Below are positions 1-7,807 of a DNA stretch of 47,274 bases, piece by piece. The DNA is from an uncultured Eubacteriales bacterium (GTDB lineage Bacteria; Bacillota; Clostridia; Oscillospirales; Oscillospiraceae). A program made the translations under genes and the position numbers. Each line of letters opens with the position of its first letter. The first letter of the stretch is position 1. The notes under the pieces were generated by a model, which saw only the letters and a program-made list of their open reading frames with translations, was not told the origin of the DNA and did not search any database. The DNA is taken from assembly GCA_905202605.1 (NCBI GenBank), contig CAJKSU010000002.1, forward strand, positions 1 through 47,274, read 5' to 3'.

Positions 1-265
1 TACAAAATAAATAACATAACAGGCAGCAGCAGCTGTGGCGTGAAAAACTTTTGAAAAAATCGCAAAGTTCATAAAACTATTATAAAAGATGTGAACTTTT
101 GTAACATTTATCGGGTACAATGAATATTACAAGGAACAAAGTATCTTTTTCATTTCTCCCTCTTTAATCTTTGAATGAGTTAACACCCCGTCGGACTGGT
201 CATTCGGCAGGGTGTTAAGTCTGTTTCGGCACGTTTTTCGTGCGGCAGGCAGGAGGAATTCCCTC
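1..265. other. Non-coding region left of the SRP RNA
   Basis: No convincing gene is seen in this AT-rich stretch. It holds an inverted repeat of AAAGTTCA (64-99, listed separately), a perfect 9-bp inverted repeat TTAACACCC/GGGTGTTAA (180-188 and 210-218), and a small hairpin GCACG-TTTTT-CGTGC (229-243). Neither hairpin has a proper T-tract on either strand, so I do not call a terminator. Short open frames here lack ribosome sites. It may hold the promoter of a minus-strand gene lying left of the window, but no clear -35/-10 pair was found. Confidence 0.5.
64..99. repeat. AAAGTTCA inverted repeat, possible operator
   Basis: AAAGTTCA (64-71) and TGAACTTT (92-99) form a perfect 8-bp inverted repeat around an AT-rich core that contains TATAAT on the minus strand (79-84). 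The AAAGTTC core recurs as two direct copies in the promoter region near 23931-23960. A regulator site is possible; this is inference from shared motif only. Confidence 0.3.
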
Positions 266-294
266 TTGCAAAGTGAGAGAAAATATAGTATACT
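266..294 (+). promoter_or_regulatory. SigA-type promoter of SRP RNA / dnaX
   Basis: TTGCAA (266-271), a 17-bp spacer and TATACT (289-294) form a good housekeeping promoter. It would start transcription near 301, just before the SRP RNA, and could also read on into dnaX. Confidence 0.7.
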
Positions 295-323
295 CTTTGT
301 GCTAAGTTGCAGACCTTCGGCCT

Positions 324-606
324 GTGACAAGGCCGCACTAGTCGGGGAGTCAGCGGTGCCTTGTAACCTGCAATCCGCTACAGCAGGGATGAATTCCCGC
401 CCGAGGAGCGACCTGTATTGTCTGACCTATACAAGCGGTGATGAGGAATCGGTCCTGCGCAACGGAATCCCGTGAACCATGTCAGGCGGGGAACCGAGCA
501 GCATTAAGCGGATCCTTTCGTGTGCCGCAGGTTCGCCGTTTCCGAGCTGGCTGTATAGGTAACGGATATGGTCTCGTATTCAGAGGCGGGTGTGCGGTCT
601 TGTCAC
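324..606 (+). ncRNA. ffs: Large signal recognition particle RNA (Firmicutes type, with Alu domain)
   Basis: This is the RNA scaffold of the signal recognition particle, which binds Ffh and targets nascent membrane proteins. It is the long form (about 280 nt) of Bacillus and Clostridia, with an Alu domain at the 5' end. The ends pair: GTGACAAGGCCGCAC (324-338) with GTGCGGTCTTGTCAC (592-606), one G-U pair included. The Alu part contains the familiar GCGGTGCC...CCTGCAATCCGCT segment, and the S-domain hairpin contains GAACCATGTCAGG (475-487), GAGCAGCATTAAG and GTGCCGCAGG, all closely matching the B. subtilis scRNA as I know it. The tetraloop segment is GGGGAAC here rather than the usual GTCCGGAAGG form. 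A weak T-run (618-623) follows. Lying directly upstream of dnaX is the normal Firmicutes arrangement. The exact ends are inferred from pairing. Confidence 0.93.
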
Positions 607-641
607 GGGTCGAAGGATTTTTTACGACAGGAGAGGGGAAC

Positions 642-2276
642 ATGTATCAGGCCCTGTACCGGAAATACCGGCCGCAGACATTTGACGATGTGGTGGGCCA
701 GACTGCTGTAACCACCACCTTAAAAAATCAGCTGATCACCGGGAAGCTCAGCCATGCCTATCTGTTTACCGGCACCCGCGGCACCGGCAAAACCACCTGC
801 GCAAAGATCCTTGCCAAGGCGGTCAACTGTGAAAACCCCGTAGACGGCAACCCCTGTAATTGCTGCCCGTCCTGCCGGGGTATTGATGCGGGAAATATTC
901 TGGATGTACAGGAAATCGACGCCGCATCCAACAACGGCGTGGATAATGTCAGAACCATCCGGGATGATTCCATGTATCCTCCGGCTGAGGTCAAAAAGCG
1001 TGTGTATATCATCGACGAGGTACACATGCTCTCCATGGCGGCATTTAATGCGCTGCTCAAAACCATTGAGGAGCCGCCGGAGCACCTGATGTTCATTCTG
1101 GCAACCACGGAGCTGAACAAGGTTCCGGCAACGATCCTTTCCCGCTGCCAGCGCTTTGCGTTTCGGCGGCCTACGGCGGAGGATATCACTGGGCGAATCA
1201 ATTACGTGGCCTATCAGGAGGGAATTGATATTACCCCGGAGGCGGCGGAGCTCCTGGGACGGTTGGCAGACGGTGCATTCCGTGACGGCCTGAGTCTGCT
1301 GGATCAATGTGCCAGCGCAACCACCGGCGTGCTGGATGTGGAAAATGTCTATCAGACCCTTGGCCTTGCCGGTCAGCAGCAGACCTCCGCGATGATGGAT
1401 GCCATTGCGGCGAAGAATACCCCGGAGGCGCTAAAGCTTTTTTCTCAGCTTTACAGTCAGGGCAAGGATGCGCCCGCCATGCTCGATGAGCTGGCAACCT
1501 TGGCGAGAGATATGCTGGTGATTCAGACCGCGCCTCAGGCGGGGCTTGGGATGATCTCCAGCACCTGTACGGCGCAGGAGGCTGTGGCGCTGACAAAAAA
1601 ATTCACCCCCACAGAGCTGCTCCGGATGATCGACCTGATTCAGGAGACATCGGGGGGCTTTAAAAGCAGTCAGAACCAACGGCTGGACGCTGAGCTGTGC
1701 CTGATGCATTTGTGCCAGCCGGAGCTGACGGTGGAGGCCAGAGATTTGGCTGCCAGAATCAGCCGGGTGGAGGATGATCTGACAGCACGCATTATGGGGC
1801 TGGAGCAAAAGCTGAAAAACGGAAGCTTTGTGGTGTCCGGCCAGCCGGAGGAGCTGCCCGGTACGCCGGATGACGGCGAAGCGCCGCCCCCATGGGACGA
1901 TGCGGATGCACCCCCGGCGCCGGAGGAGGAGCAGACCGAGGCGGGGACGGATTCCGATGAGATCTGGAGAAAAATACTGGAAAAGGTGCTGCCGGAGATA
2001 GAACCCAAGTGCCGTATTATGCTGCAAAACGACTTTTCCGGACGGCTACGCGGGGATGACCTGTGGCTGACACCGCACAATGAGTTTGTGCATAATATGG
2101 TCAAGCGGGACGATGCTGTGATGGAGATTATTCGGAAAAAAGCGGCAGTGGTGGCAGGAAAGCCGGTTCGCGTGCGGATGGGGGAGAAATCCAGCAGCAC
2201 CCTTGGAACAAACGATAAGCTGGCACAGCTCATTGGCGACATGGCCGGCTATGATAATATGAAGGTACAGCAGTAA
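642..2276 (+). CDS. dnaX: DNA polymerase III subunit gamma/tau
   Basis: DnaX is the clamp-loader ATPase that loads the beta clamp and ties the replicative polymerase to the helicase. I place the start at ATG 642 (MYQALYRKYRP), which has the ribosome site GGAGAGGGG and is the conserved family start; an in-frame ATG at 438 lies inside the SRP RNA and is rejected. The 544 residues show Walker A GTRGTGKTT (44-52), a zinc module with Cys63, Cys72, Cys75 and Cys78, Walker B VYIIDEVH (121-128), sensor-1 ATTEL (154-158) and the SRC arginine-finger motif (167-169). A Pro/Glu-rich linker follows around 400-440, then a tau-like C-terminal domain. First protein gene of a dnaX-ybaB-recR operon. No convincing programmed frameshift site for a separate gamma form was found. 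Confidence 0.96.
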   Translation: MYQALYRKYRPQTFDDVVGQTAVTTTLKNQLITGKLSHAYLFTGTRGTGKTTCAKILAKAVNCENPVDGNPCNCCPSCRGIDAGNILDVQEIDAASNNGVDNVRTIRDDSMYPPAEVKKRVYIIDEVHMLSMAAFNALLKTIEEPPEHLMFILATTELNKVPATILSRCQRFAFRRPTAEDITGRINYVAYQEGIDITPEAAELLGRLADGAFRDGLSLLDQCASATTGVLDVENVYQTLGLAGQQQTSAMMDAIAAKNTPEALKLFSQLYSQGKDAPAMLDELATLARDMLVIQTAPQAGLGMISSTCTAQEAVALTKKFTPTELLRMIDLIQETSGGFKSSQNQRLDAELCLMHLCQPELTVEARDLAARISRVEDDLTARIMGLEQKLKNGSFVVSGQPEELPGTPDDGEAPPPWDDADAPPAPEEEQTEAGTDSDEIWRKILEKVLPEIEPKCRIMLQNDFSGRLRGDDLWLTPHNEFVHNMVKRDDAVMEIIRKKAAVVAGKPVRVRMGEKSSSTLGTNDKLAQLIGDMAGYDNMKVQQ

Positions 2277-2320
2277 GCAGCTGCTGACATCATAGACAGA
2301 ACGAAAGCGAGGCAATTATT

Positions 2321-2677
2321 ATGGCAAAGGGATTTCGCGGCGGCAGCCCCATGGGCGGCGGCAATATGGCAAACATGATGAAGCAGGCGCAGCGAATGCA
2401 GCAGCAGATGCTTCAGATGCAGCAGGAACTGGAGGAGAAGGAGTACGAGGCCACCGCAGGCGGCGGCGTTGTAAAGGCTGTGATCTCCGGCAAGAAGACC
2501 CTGAAATCTGTCACCATCGACCCGGAGGCGGTAGACCCGGAGGATGTGGAAATGCTCCAGGATCTGGTGGTCGCCGCGGTCAACGAGGCGCTCCGGAAGG
2601 CGGAAGAGGATATGAACAGCTCCATGGGCAAGCTCACCGGCGGCATGAATCTGGGCGGATTGGGCGGTCTTCTGTAA
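2321..2677 (+). CDS. ybaB: YbaB/EbfC family nucleoid-associated protein
   Basis: A 118-residue small protein of the YbaB/EbfC family, dimeric DNA-binding proteins linked to nucleoid structure and recombination. A Gly/Met-rich N-terminus is followed by a Gln/Met-rich helix (about 18-45) and the conserved core GGGVVKAVISGKK, then a helix-rich C-terminus ending in the Gly-rich tail common in this family. It sits between dnaX and recR, the usual order in Firmicutes and many proteobacteria. Its stop is one base away from the recR start, so the two are probably translationally coupled. Confidence 0.93.
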   Translation: MAKGFRGGSPMGGGNMANMMKQAQRMQQQMLQMQQELEEKEYEATAGGGVVKAVISGKKTLKSVTIDPEAVDPEDVEMLQDLVVAAVNEALRKAEEDMNSSMGKLTGGMNLGGLGGLL

Positions 2678-2678
2678 G

Positions 2679-3281
2679 ATGCGCAGCTATCCGGTCAGTC
2701 TGGAGCGATTGGGGGAGCAATTTGCAAAGCTCCCCGGAATCGGGACGAAAACCGCCCGTCGCTTGGCATTCTTTGTTCTCAGCATGGAGGAGGAGGACGC
2801 CAAGGCCTTTGCGGACGCAATTTTAGAGGCACGGCGGACGGTACACACCTGCCCCCGATGTCAGAACCTGACGGATCAGGAGCTTTGCCCGATCTGTGAG
2901 GATGAAACCAGAGACAACAGCATCATCTGCGTGGTAGCAGATCCCAAGGACGTGACCGCCATGGAGAAGGCGCGGGAGTATCATGGCAGCTACCATGTGC
3001 TTCACGGCGTGATTTCTCCGCTGGGCAATGTCGGCCCGGAGGATCTAAAGATCCGGGAGCTGCTCCAGCGGGTCACAGATGAGGATGTAAAAGAGGTCAT
3101 TATGGCAACCAACCCCGACACCGAGGGGGAGGCAACGGCGATGTATATCAGCCGCCTGCTCCGACCCTTTGGGGTCAAGGTGACCCGGCTTGCCTATGGC
3201 ATCCCGGTGGGCGGTCAGCTGGAATATGCCGATGAGGTGACCCTGACCCGTGCTCTGGAGGGCAGAATCCCCATGGACTAA
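2679..3281 (+). CDS. recR: Recombination mediator protein RecR
   Basis: RecR acts with RecO and RecF to load RecA on gapped DNA. The 200-residue protein is full length. It has the helix-hairpin-helix LPGIGTKTA (18-26), a four-cysteine zinc finger (Cys58, Cys61, Cys70, Cys73) and a Toprim domain (about 81-176) including the acidic VVADPKD segment and the ATNPDTEGEAT motif. The ATG follows the ybaB stop directly, with only a weak ribosome site, so coupling to ybaB is likely. The operon ends at the terminator 3351-3396. Confidence 0.95.
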   Translation: MRSYPVSLERLGEQFAKLPGIGTKTARRLAFFVLSMEEEDAKAFADAILEARRTVHTCPRCQNLTDQELCPICEDETRDNSIICVVADPKDVTAMEKAREYHGSYHVLHGVISPLGNVGPEDLKIRELLQRVTDEDVKEVIMATNPDTEGEATAMYISRLLRPFGVKVTRLAYGIPVGGQLEYADEVTLTRALEGRIPMD

Positions 3282-3350
3282 TTTTTGGGGCAATACCACA
3301 CAAAGACGACTGGGGGCTGCAGCCGATTCTTTGCGCCGGAAATGCGCCGC

Positions 3351-3396
3351 TTTCCCTTGAAATACACAAAGTATTCCTGCGGGAAATTGTTTTTTT
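3351..3396 (+). terminator. Rho-independent terminator of the dnaX-recR operon
   Basis: TTTCCC (3351-3356) pairs with GGGAAA (3381-3386), with an inner stem AATAC/GTATT (3361-3365 and 3371-3375). The hairpin is followed by TTGTTTTTTT. Confidence 0.7.
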
Positions 3397-3463
3397 CCAA
3401 TGCGAATTCTCTGGCTGAATCTCCTTGCCGCTTCGTGCGGTATTACCTGTATAAAACAAAAAA

Positions 3464-3497
3464 ACGAAGTCCGGCATGTTCCGGGCTTCGTTTTTTG
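3464..3497. terminator. Bidirectional terminator between recR and copA
   Basis: ACGAAGTCCGG (3464-3474) pairs with CCGGGCTTCGT (3481-3491) with one mismatch, flanked by an A-run on the left and TTTTTT on the right. It ends the minus-strand copper operon and backs up the recR terminator. Confidence 0.8.
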
Positions 3498-3501
3498 CCG
3501 T

Positions 3502-3705
3502 TTAGACGATTTTCTTGACCTTATAACCGGCGTCCTTTACCGCGGCGGTCAGCGCATTGTCATCAGCGGAGCCGGTGACCACGGCATTGTTGTTTTCAAG
3601 GCTCACGTTGACGGACTCCACACCGGGAACCTCGGTCAGGGCCTTGGTGACATGAGCCACGCAGTGCTGGCACATCATGCCTTCGATGGAAATGGTTTTA
3701 GACAT
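3502..3705 (-). CDS. copZ: CopZ-like copper chaperone made from an internal in-frame start within copA
   Basis: An in-frame ATG at 3705-3703 (codon 780 of copA) is preceded by a textbook ribosome site, AAGGAGG on the minus strand (3720-3714), with 8-nt spacing. The product would be 67 residues, MSKTISIEGMMCQHC..., with the Cu(I) ligands Cys12 and Cys15, the size and fold expected of a free CopZ metallochaperone that passes Cu(I) to CopA. There is no stop codon between the two reading segments, so the same codons also encode the C-terminal domain of CopA. The sequence shows the site; dual translation is inferred. It could also be a relic of a former separate copZ gene fused by loss of the copA stop. 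Confidence 0.7.
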   Translation of the reverse strand: MSKTISIEGMMCQHCVAHVTKALTEVPGVESVNVSLENNNAVVTGSADDNALTAAVKDAGYKVKKIV

Positions 3706-6042
3706 AACGGTATCCTCCTTGGTTTCGCAGCTGCCGTCTGGGCAGGACGTGTCCGGCGCAGGGGCTGCGGTATGCTTTTTCTTATGATCGTGCTTGGTGC
3801 TGCGGATGTCCACGAAATTCAGCCGCAGGGCGTTGGTGACCACGCAGAAGCTGGAAAGGCTCATAGCGGCAGCGCCGAACATGGGGTTCAGCTGCCAGCC
3901 AAACAGCGGAATCCAGACGCCTGCTGCCAGCGGAATGCCGATGATATTATAAATGAATGCCCAGAACAGGTTTTCGTGGATGTTGGTGAGCACCCGGCGA
4001 CTGAGCCGGATGGCGGCGGGAATGTCGGCAAGATCACTCTTCATGAGCACCACGTCGGCGGCGTCAATGGCAACGTCGGTGCCTGCGCCGATGGCGATGC
4101 CCACATCGGCGCGGGTCAGCGCCGGGGCGTCGTTGATGCCGTCGCCGACCATGGCGACCCTGCCACGCCGGGCGAGCTGACGAATGGTCTGCTCCTTGCC
4201 CTGAGGCAGTACGTCGGAAATCACAGTGTCTACGCCAATCTGCTTGCCAATGGCGTTGGCGGTGCGATGGTTGTCGCCGGTGAGCATGACAACCTCCAGA
4301 CCCATGCCCTGAAGCTCCTGCACCACCTGAGGCGCGTTCTCCTTCATGACATCGGCAACGGCAATGATGCCCAGCAGCTTGCCGTCTGCGGCAAAGTACA
4401 GGGGCGTTTTCCCCTGCTCTGCCAGTGCGTCCGCCTGAGAAGCCAGCGACTTCGGAATATCTGCCTGCGGGGCGATAAAGGCGCGGTTGCCGCCGATGAT
4501 ATGCCTGCCGCCGATGGTGGCGGTCAGACCGTTGCCGGGGGCCACGGTGAAGTCCTGAGACTCGACGGGCGACAGGTTCTGCGCCTTTCCGTAATCCAGA
4601 ATCGCGGCTGCAAGGGGATGCTCGCTCTTCTGCTCCAGAGAGAAGGCGGCCTCCAGCAACGTGTGCTCGGAAACGCCGTCGGCGGGCAGAAGGTCGGTGA
4701 TCTGGGGCTTGCCATAGGTCAGCGTGCCGGTTTTGTCCATGGCGATGATATCCGTTTTTCCGGTGGCCTCCAGAGAGGCGGCGGTTTTAAAGAGAATGCC
4801 GTTGCTGGCACCTTTTCCGTTTCCTACCATGATCGCCACTGGAGTAGCCAGCCCCAGCGCACAGGGGCAGGATATCACCAGAACGGAGATGCCCCGCGCC
4901 AGTGCAAAGCCCACGTCCTTGCCCACCAGCAGCCAGACGGCGGTGGTGATGACAGCCAGCGTAATGACCACAGGGACAAATACCCCAGACACCTTATCCG
5001 CAACTTTTGCGATGGGAGCCTTGGTGGCGGCAGCGTCGGATACCATTTTGATGATCTGAGACAGGGTGGTATCTTTGCCGACGCGGGTGGCGCGGCAGCG
5101 GACATAGCCGCTGCGGTTGATGGTGGCGGCGGAAACCTTGGCACCCATGGCCTTATCCACGGGGATGCTTTCGCCGGTGAGGGCAGATTCGTCTACGGCA
5201 CAGCTGCCCTCCAGAATCACGCCGTCCACGGGGATGCTGTCACCGGAGCGTACCACAAAGATATCACCCACGGAAACCTGAGAGATGGGAACCGCCTGTT
5301 CCTGACCGTCCACCAGCAGGGTGGCGGTTTTTGGGGAGAGGTTCATGAGGTTTTTCAGTGCATCGGTGGTTTTACCCTTGCTGTGAGCCTCCAGCATTTT
5401 GCCCACGGTGATCAGCGTAAGAATCATGGCTGCGGACTCAAAATAGAACTCGTCCATCCAGACCATCACCGCGTCCATATCCCCGGCCAGCTGTGCGCCG
5501 GTCATGGCGTAGAGAGAATAGGTGCTGTAGACAAAGGCTGCTGTCGCGCCCAGCGCCACCAGCGTGTCCATATTGGGCGCACGGTGGACAAGGCTGGTAA
5601 AGCCGCTGACAAAGAACTTCTGGTTGATGACCATGACCATGGCGGTGAGCAGCAGCTCGGTCAGTCCCATGGCAACGTGATTGCCATCGAGGAAGCCGGG
5701 CAGCGGCCAGCCCCACATCATATGCCCCATAGCGAGATACATCAGCGGCAGCAGCAGGCAGAGAGATGCGATCAGCCGTTTTTTCAGCTTTGGCGTTTCG
5801 TGATCCTTCAGATCCGCAGCGGAGGCGGATTCCTCCTGCACAGCGCCCGACAGCGACGCGCCGTAGCCCGCCTTTTCCACGGCGGTAATCACAGCCTGAG
5901 GGGAGGCGGTCCCCTCAACGCTCATGGCATTGGTAAGAAGGCTGACCGTAACGGAGGTGACTCCGTCTACCGCCTTAACTGCCCGTTCTACATGGGAAGA
6001 GCAGGCGGCACAGGTCATGCCGGTTACGTGATATTGCTCCAT
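3502..6042 (-). CDS. copA: Copper-exporting P1B-type ATPase with C-terminal CopZ domain
   Basis: CopA pumps Cu(I) out across the membrane using ATP. The 846 residues show an N-terminal heavy-metal domain with GMTCAAC (8-14), then membrane helices from about 90, the actuator TGES (289-292), the Cu-binding CPC (392-394), the phosphorylated DKTGT (436-440), SEHP (473-476) and hinge GDGINDAP (633-640). Unusually, after the last helices a His/Lys-rich linker with SCPDGSC (765-771) leads into a second heavy-metal domain (780-846) with GMMCQHC (788-794). That segment looks like a whole CopZ chaperone and has its own start site (see 3502-3705). Start ATG lies 12 bases after csoR; the pair shares the CsoR-controlled promoter. 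Confidence 0.95.
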   Translation of the reverse strand: MEQYHVTGMTCAACSSHVERAVKAVDGVTSVTVSLLTNAMSVEGTASPQAVITAVEKAGYGASLSGAVQEESASAADLKDHETPKLKKRLIASLCLLLPLMYLAMGHMMWGWPLPGFLDGNHVAMGLTELLLTAMVMVINQKFFVSGFTSLVHRAPNMDTLVALGATAAFVYSTYSLYAMTGAQLAGDMDAVMVWMDEFYFESAAMILTLITVGKMLEAHSKGKTTDALKNLMNLSPKTATLLVDGQEQAVPISQVSVGDIFVVRSGDSIPVDGVILEGSCAVDESALTGESIPVDKAMGAKVSAATINRSGYVRCRATRVGKDTTLSQIIKMVSDAAATKAPIAKVADKVSGVFVPVVITLAVITTAVWLLVGKDVGFALARGISVLVISCPCALGLATPVAIMVGNGKGASNGILFKTAASLEATGKTDIIAMDKTGTLTYGKPQITDLLPADGVSEHTLLEAAFSLEQKSEHPLAAAILDYGKAQNLSPVESQDFTVAPGNGLTATIGGRHIIGGNRAFIAPQADIPKSLASQADALAEQGKTPLYFAADGKLLGIIAVADVMKENAPQVVQELQGMGLEVVMLTGDNHRTANAIGKQIGVDTVISDVLPQGKEQTIRQLARRGRVAMVGDGINDAPALTRADVGIAIGAGTDVAIDAADVVLMKSDLADIPAAIRLSRRVLTNIHENLFWAFIYNIIGIPLAAGVWIPLFGWQLNPMFGAAAMSLSSFCVVTNALRLNFVDIRSTKHDHKKKHTAAPAPDTSCPDGSCETKEDTVMSKTISIEGMMCQHCVAHVTKALTEVPGVESVNVSLENNNAVVTGSADDNALTAAVKDAGYKVKKIV
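3714..3720 (-). promoter_or_regulatory. Internal Shine-Dalgarno site for CopZ
   Basis: AAGGAGG on the minus strand, 8 nt before the ATG at 3705, inside the coding region of copA. It is as strong as any ribosome site in the window. Confidence 0.75.
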
Positions 6043-6054
6043 GATTGACTCCTT

Positions 6055-6321
6055 TTACTTGTCCATGATTTTGGATAGGATGCCGATAACCTCATCAATT
6101 TTTTCACTGCCATGACCATGCTCCGCAGCTTCCAGCACGCAGTGGTTCATATGCTGCTTGAGAATCAGCAGGTTGGCACGCTTGAGCATGGCGGAGGAGG
6201 CGAGGATCTGGTTGGAGACGTCGATACAGTATCGTCCGTCCTCAATCATTTTGATGATTCCGTCGATCTGTCCTCTGGCGGTTTTCAGTGCCTGCACTGC
6301 CTGTTGCTGCTCCTGATTCAT
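6055..6321 (-). CDS. csoR: CsoR-family copper-sensing repressor
   Basis: CsoR represses copper-efflux genes and lets go of DNA when it binds Cu(I). The start is set at ATG 6321, giving 88 residues, with AAAGGAG upstream; this matches family length, whereas upstream in-frame codons run through the operator and lack a ribosome site. The all-helical protein shows the ligand set Cys32, His57 and Cys61 (Cys-x24-His-x3-Cys), matching the CsoR fingerprint, with Tyr31 beside Cys32. It is the first gene of the csoR-copA operon and is preceded by a CsoR-type palindrome, so self-regulation is expected. Confidence 0.94.
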   Translation of the reverse strand: MNQEQQQAVQALKTARGQIDGIIKMIEDGRYCIDVSNQILASSAMLKRANLLILKQHMNHCVLEAAEHGHGSEKIDEVIGILSKIMDK

Positions 6322-6375
6322 AAATTGCGGCTCCTTTCCGAATTGCAGTTGGGTGTCCGTGGGGAGAAACATAAG

Positions 6376-6403
6376 TAAACACCCCTCCCCTGGGGGGTGT
6401 ATA
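6376..6403. promoter_or_regulatory. CsoR operator
   Basis: An inverted repeat of ACACCCC (6380-6386) and GGGGTGT (6394-6400) around a C/G-rich core, flanked by TA-rich ends, resembles known CsoR sites (TA-rich ends, runs of C then G). It lies at the transcription start and next to the -10 of the csoR promoter, so a bound repressor would block polymerase. Confidence 0.75.
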
Positions 6404-6404
6404 C

Positions 6405-6433
6405 ATCCTACCACGAACTAACCCGGTTGTCAA
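6405..6433 (-). promoter_or_regulatory. Promoter of csoR-copA
   Basis: On the minus strand TTGACA (6433-6428), 17-bp spacer, TAGGAT (6410-6405). The start would be near 6398, within the CsoR palindrome. Confidence 0.8.
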
Positions 6434-6456
6434 GTAGGCTAATAAAAAATGGGCTG

Positions 6457-6485
6457 TTGCACTTTTTTGCGGGATATGCTATGCT
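6457..6485 (+). promoter_or_regulatory. Promoter of the histidine phosphatase gene
   Basis: TTGCAC (6457-6462), 17-bp spacer, TATGCT (6480-6485). It is divergent from the csoR promoter. Confidence 0.6.
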
Positions 6486-6525
6486 CATACCACAGATTAT
6501 GAATCCATTGAAATGAGGCATACCG

Positions 6526-7254
6526 ATGAGACTGCTAATCATTCGTCATGGAGATCCGGATTATCAGTTGGACTCTCTGACGGAAACCGGATGGAACGAG
6601 GCAGGACTGCTTGCGAGGCGACTGAGTACCATGGACATTGCGGCGTTTTATGTATCACCGCTGGGACGGGCGAGGGATACGGCGTCCTGTACGCTCAGCA
6701 CCATGGGACGCAGTGCCGAGACGCTGGACTGGCTGCGGGAATTTCCGCTCCACAGGATGGATACTGACATTGGACGGGAAACGCCACTGTGGGACTGGCT
6801 GCCGGGAACATGGACGAAGGAGCCGCGTTTTTATGATAAGAACACATGGAGTCAGGTGCCGGTGATGGCTCAGGCTGGGGCAGAAGCGGAGTATCGCCGG
6901 GTCACGGCGGGGTTGGATGCTCTTCTGGAGCGGCATGGCTACAGACGGCAGGGGAACGTTTATGAGGCGGTGCGCCCCAATCGGGATACCATTGCCCTGT
7001 TCTGTCATTTTGGCTTGGAATGCGTGCTTTTGAGCCACCTCATGGGGGTCAGTCCCATGGTGCTGTGGCACGGGACCTGTGCCGCCCCTGCTTCAGTGAC
7101 CACGGTGATCACAGAAGAACGGCGCAAGGGCATTGCGTCCTTCCGGATGTCCGGCTTCGGGGATGTTTCCCACCTGACGGCGGCGGGAGAGCAGCCCTCC
7201 TTCTCGGCGCGATTTTGCGAAACATGGGACTGCACGGAAGAACGCCACGACTGA
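6526..7254 (+). CDS. Histidine phosphatase family protein (phosphoglycerate mutase-like)
   Basis: A 242-residue member of the histidine phosphatase superfamily, which transfers phosphate through a catalytic histidine. The N-terminal RHG motif (residues 7-9) in LLIIRHGDPDY is the phospho-acceptor, SPLGRARDTA (about 44-53) carries the conserved Arg, and the C-terminal LFCHFGLECVLL holds the second catalytic His. Substrate cannot be told: relatives act on phosphoglycerate, sugar phosphates, cobalamin precursors or nucleotides. There is a 13-base gap to the NUDIX hydrolase gene, suggesting one transcript and perhaps a shared role in clearing phosphorylated metabolites. Confidence 0.85.
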   Translation: MRLLIIRHGDPDYQLDSLTETGWNEAGLLARRLSTMDIAAFYVSPLGRARDTASCTLSTMGRSAETLDWLREFPLHRMDTDIGRETPLWDWLPGTWTKEPRFYDKNTWSQVPVMAQAGAEAEYRRVTAGLDALLERHGYRRQGNVYEAVRPNRDTIALFCHFGLECVLLSHLMGVSPMVLWHGTCAAPASVTTVITEERRKGIASFRMSGFGDVSHLTAAGEQPSFSARFCETWDCTEERHD

Positions 7255-7267
7255 TAGGGAGGAGCAC

Positions 7268-7807
7268 ATGCGGAATACAACACTGGGATACATTGAGCGG
7301 GACGGAAAGTACCTGATGCTCCACCGGGTGAAGAAGGAGAACGACCTGAATCATGACAAGTGGATCGGCATTGGGGGAAAGTTTGAAGACAAGGAAAGCC
7401 CGGAGGAATGTATGCTGCGGGAGACACGGGAGGAAACGGGGCTGACCCTGACCCATATGGAATACCGGGGCATCGTGACCTTTGTCTCCGACCGGTACGA
7501 AACGGAATACATGCATCTGTTTTGGGCGGATCGGTTTACCGGCACCCTTCGGGAGTGTGATGAGGGCGTGCTGGAGTGGATACCCAAGGAGAAGCTCCGG
7601 GCGATTCCCAAGTGGGAGGGGGATGATATTTTTCTTGATCTGCTGGAACAGCGGGCAGCCTTTTTCTCCTTAAAACTCTCCTATCAGGGCGATGTGCTGA
7701 CGGAGGCGATCCTCAATGGGTTACCGCTGAGGATCGGCGGATACAGCAATCAGGGCCAAAATGAAGCTGCTGACCGCGCCGCCCAGCAGCATACCGAGAA
7801 TAAATAA
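7268..7807 (+). CDS. NUDIX hydrolase (MutT/8-oxo-dGTP diphosphatase type)
   Basis: NUDIX enzymes cleave nucleoside diphosphates linked to another group; this one resembles the MutT-like 8-oxo-dGTP diphosphatases. The NUDIX box GGKFEDKESPEEC...RETREETGL (about residues 36-60) is complete, with the REExEE-type metal-binding glutamates. GGAGG precedes the ATG. Relatives usually end near the segment equivalent to AILNG (about residue 150). Here the frame runs on for about 28 further residues, and that tail is the antisense translation of a small membrane protein gene on the other strand (7721-7813). The tail is therefore probably an accretion after loss of the original stop. Confidence 0.88.
   Translation: MRNTTLGYIERDGKYLMLHRVKKENDLNHDKWIGIGGKFEDKESPEECMLRETREETGLTLTHMEYRGIVTFVSDRYETEYMHLFWADRFTGTLRECDEGVLEWIPKEKLRAIPKWEGDDIFLDLLEQRAAFFSLKLSYQGDVLTEAILNGLPLRIGGYSNQGQNEAADRAAQQHTENK

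Noticed and set aside
438..641. N-terminal extension of dnaX from ATG 438
   Set aside because: This part lies in the SRP RNA; the strong ribosome site and family N-terminus are at 642.
1597..1603. A-run (seven A) in dnaX as a programmed -1 frameshift site for a gamma subunit
   Set aside because: A -1 shift would stop about 20 codons later, near residue 340, inside the clamp-loader core; no stimulating hairpin was seen nearby.
3400..6048. Very long open frame antisense to copA (882 codons)
   Set aside because: It mirrors copA, has no ribosome site or family motifs, and comes from GC-rich third codon positions. The copA frame carries all P-type ATPase motifs.
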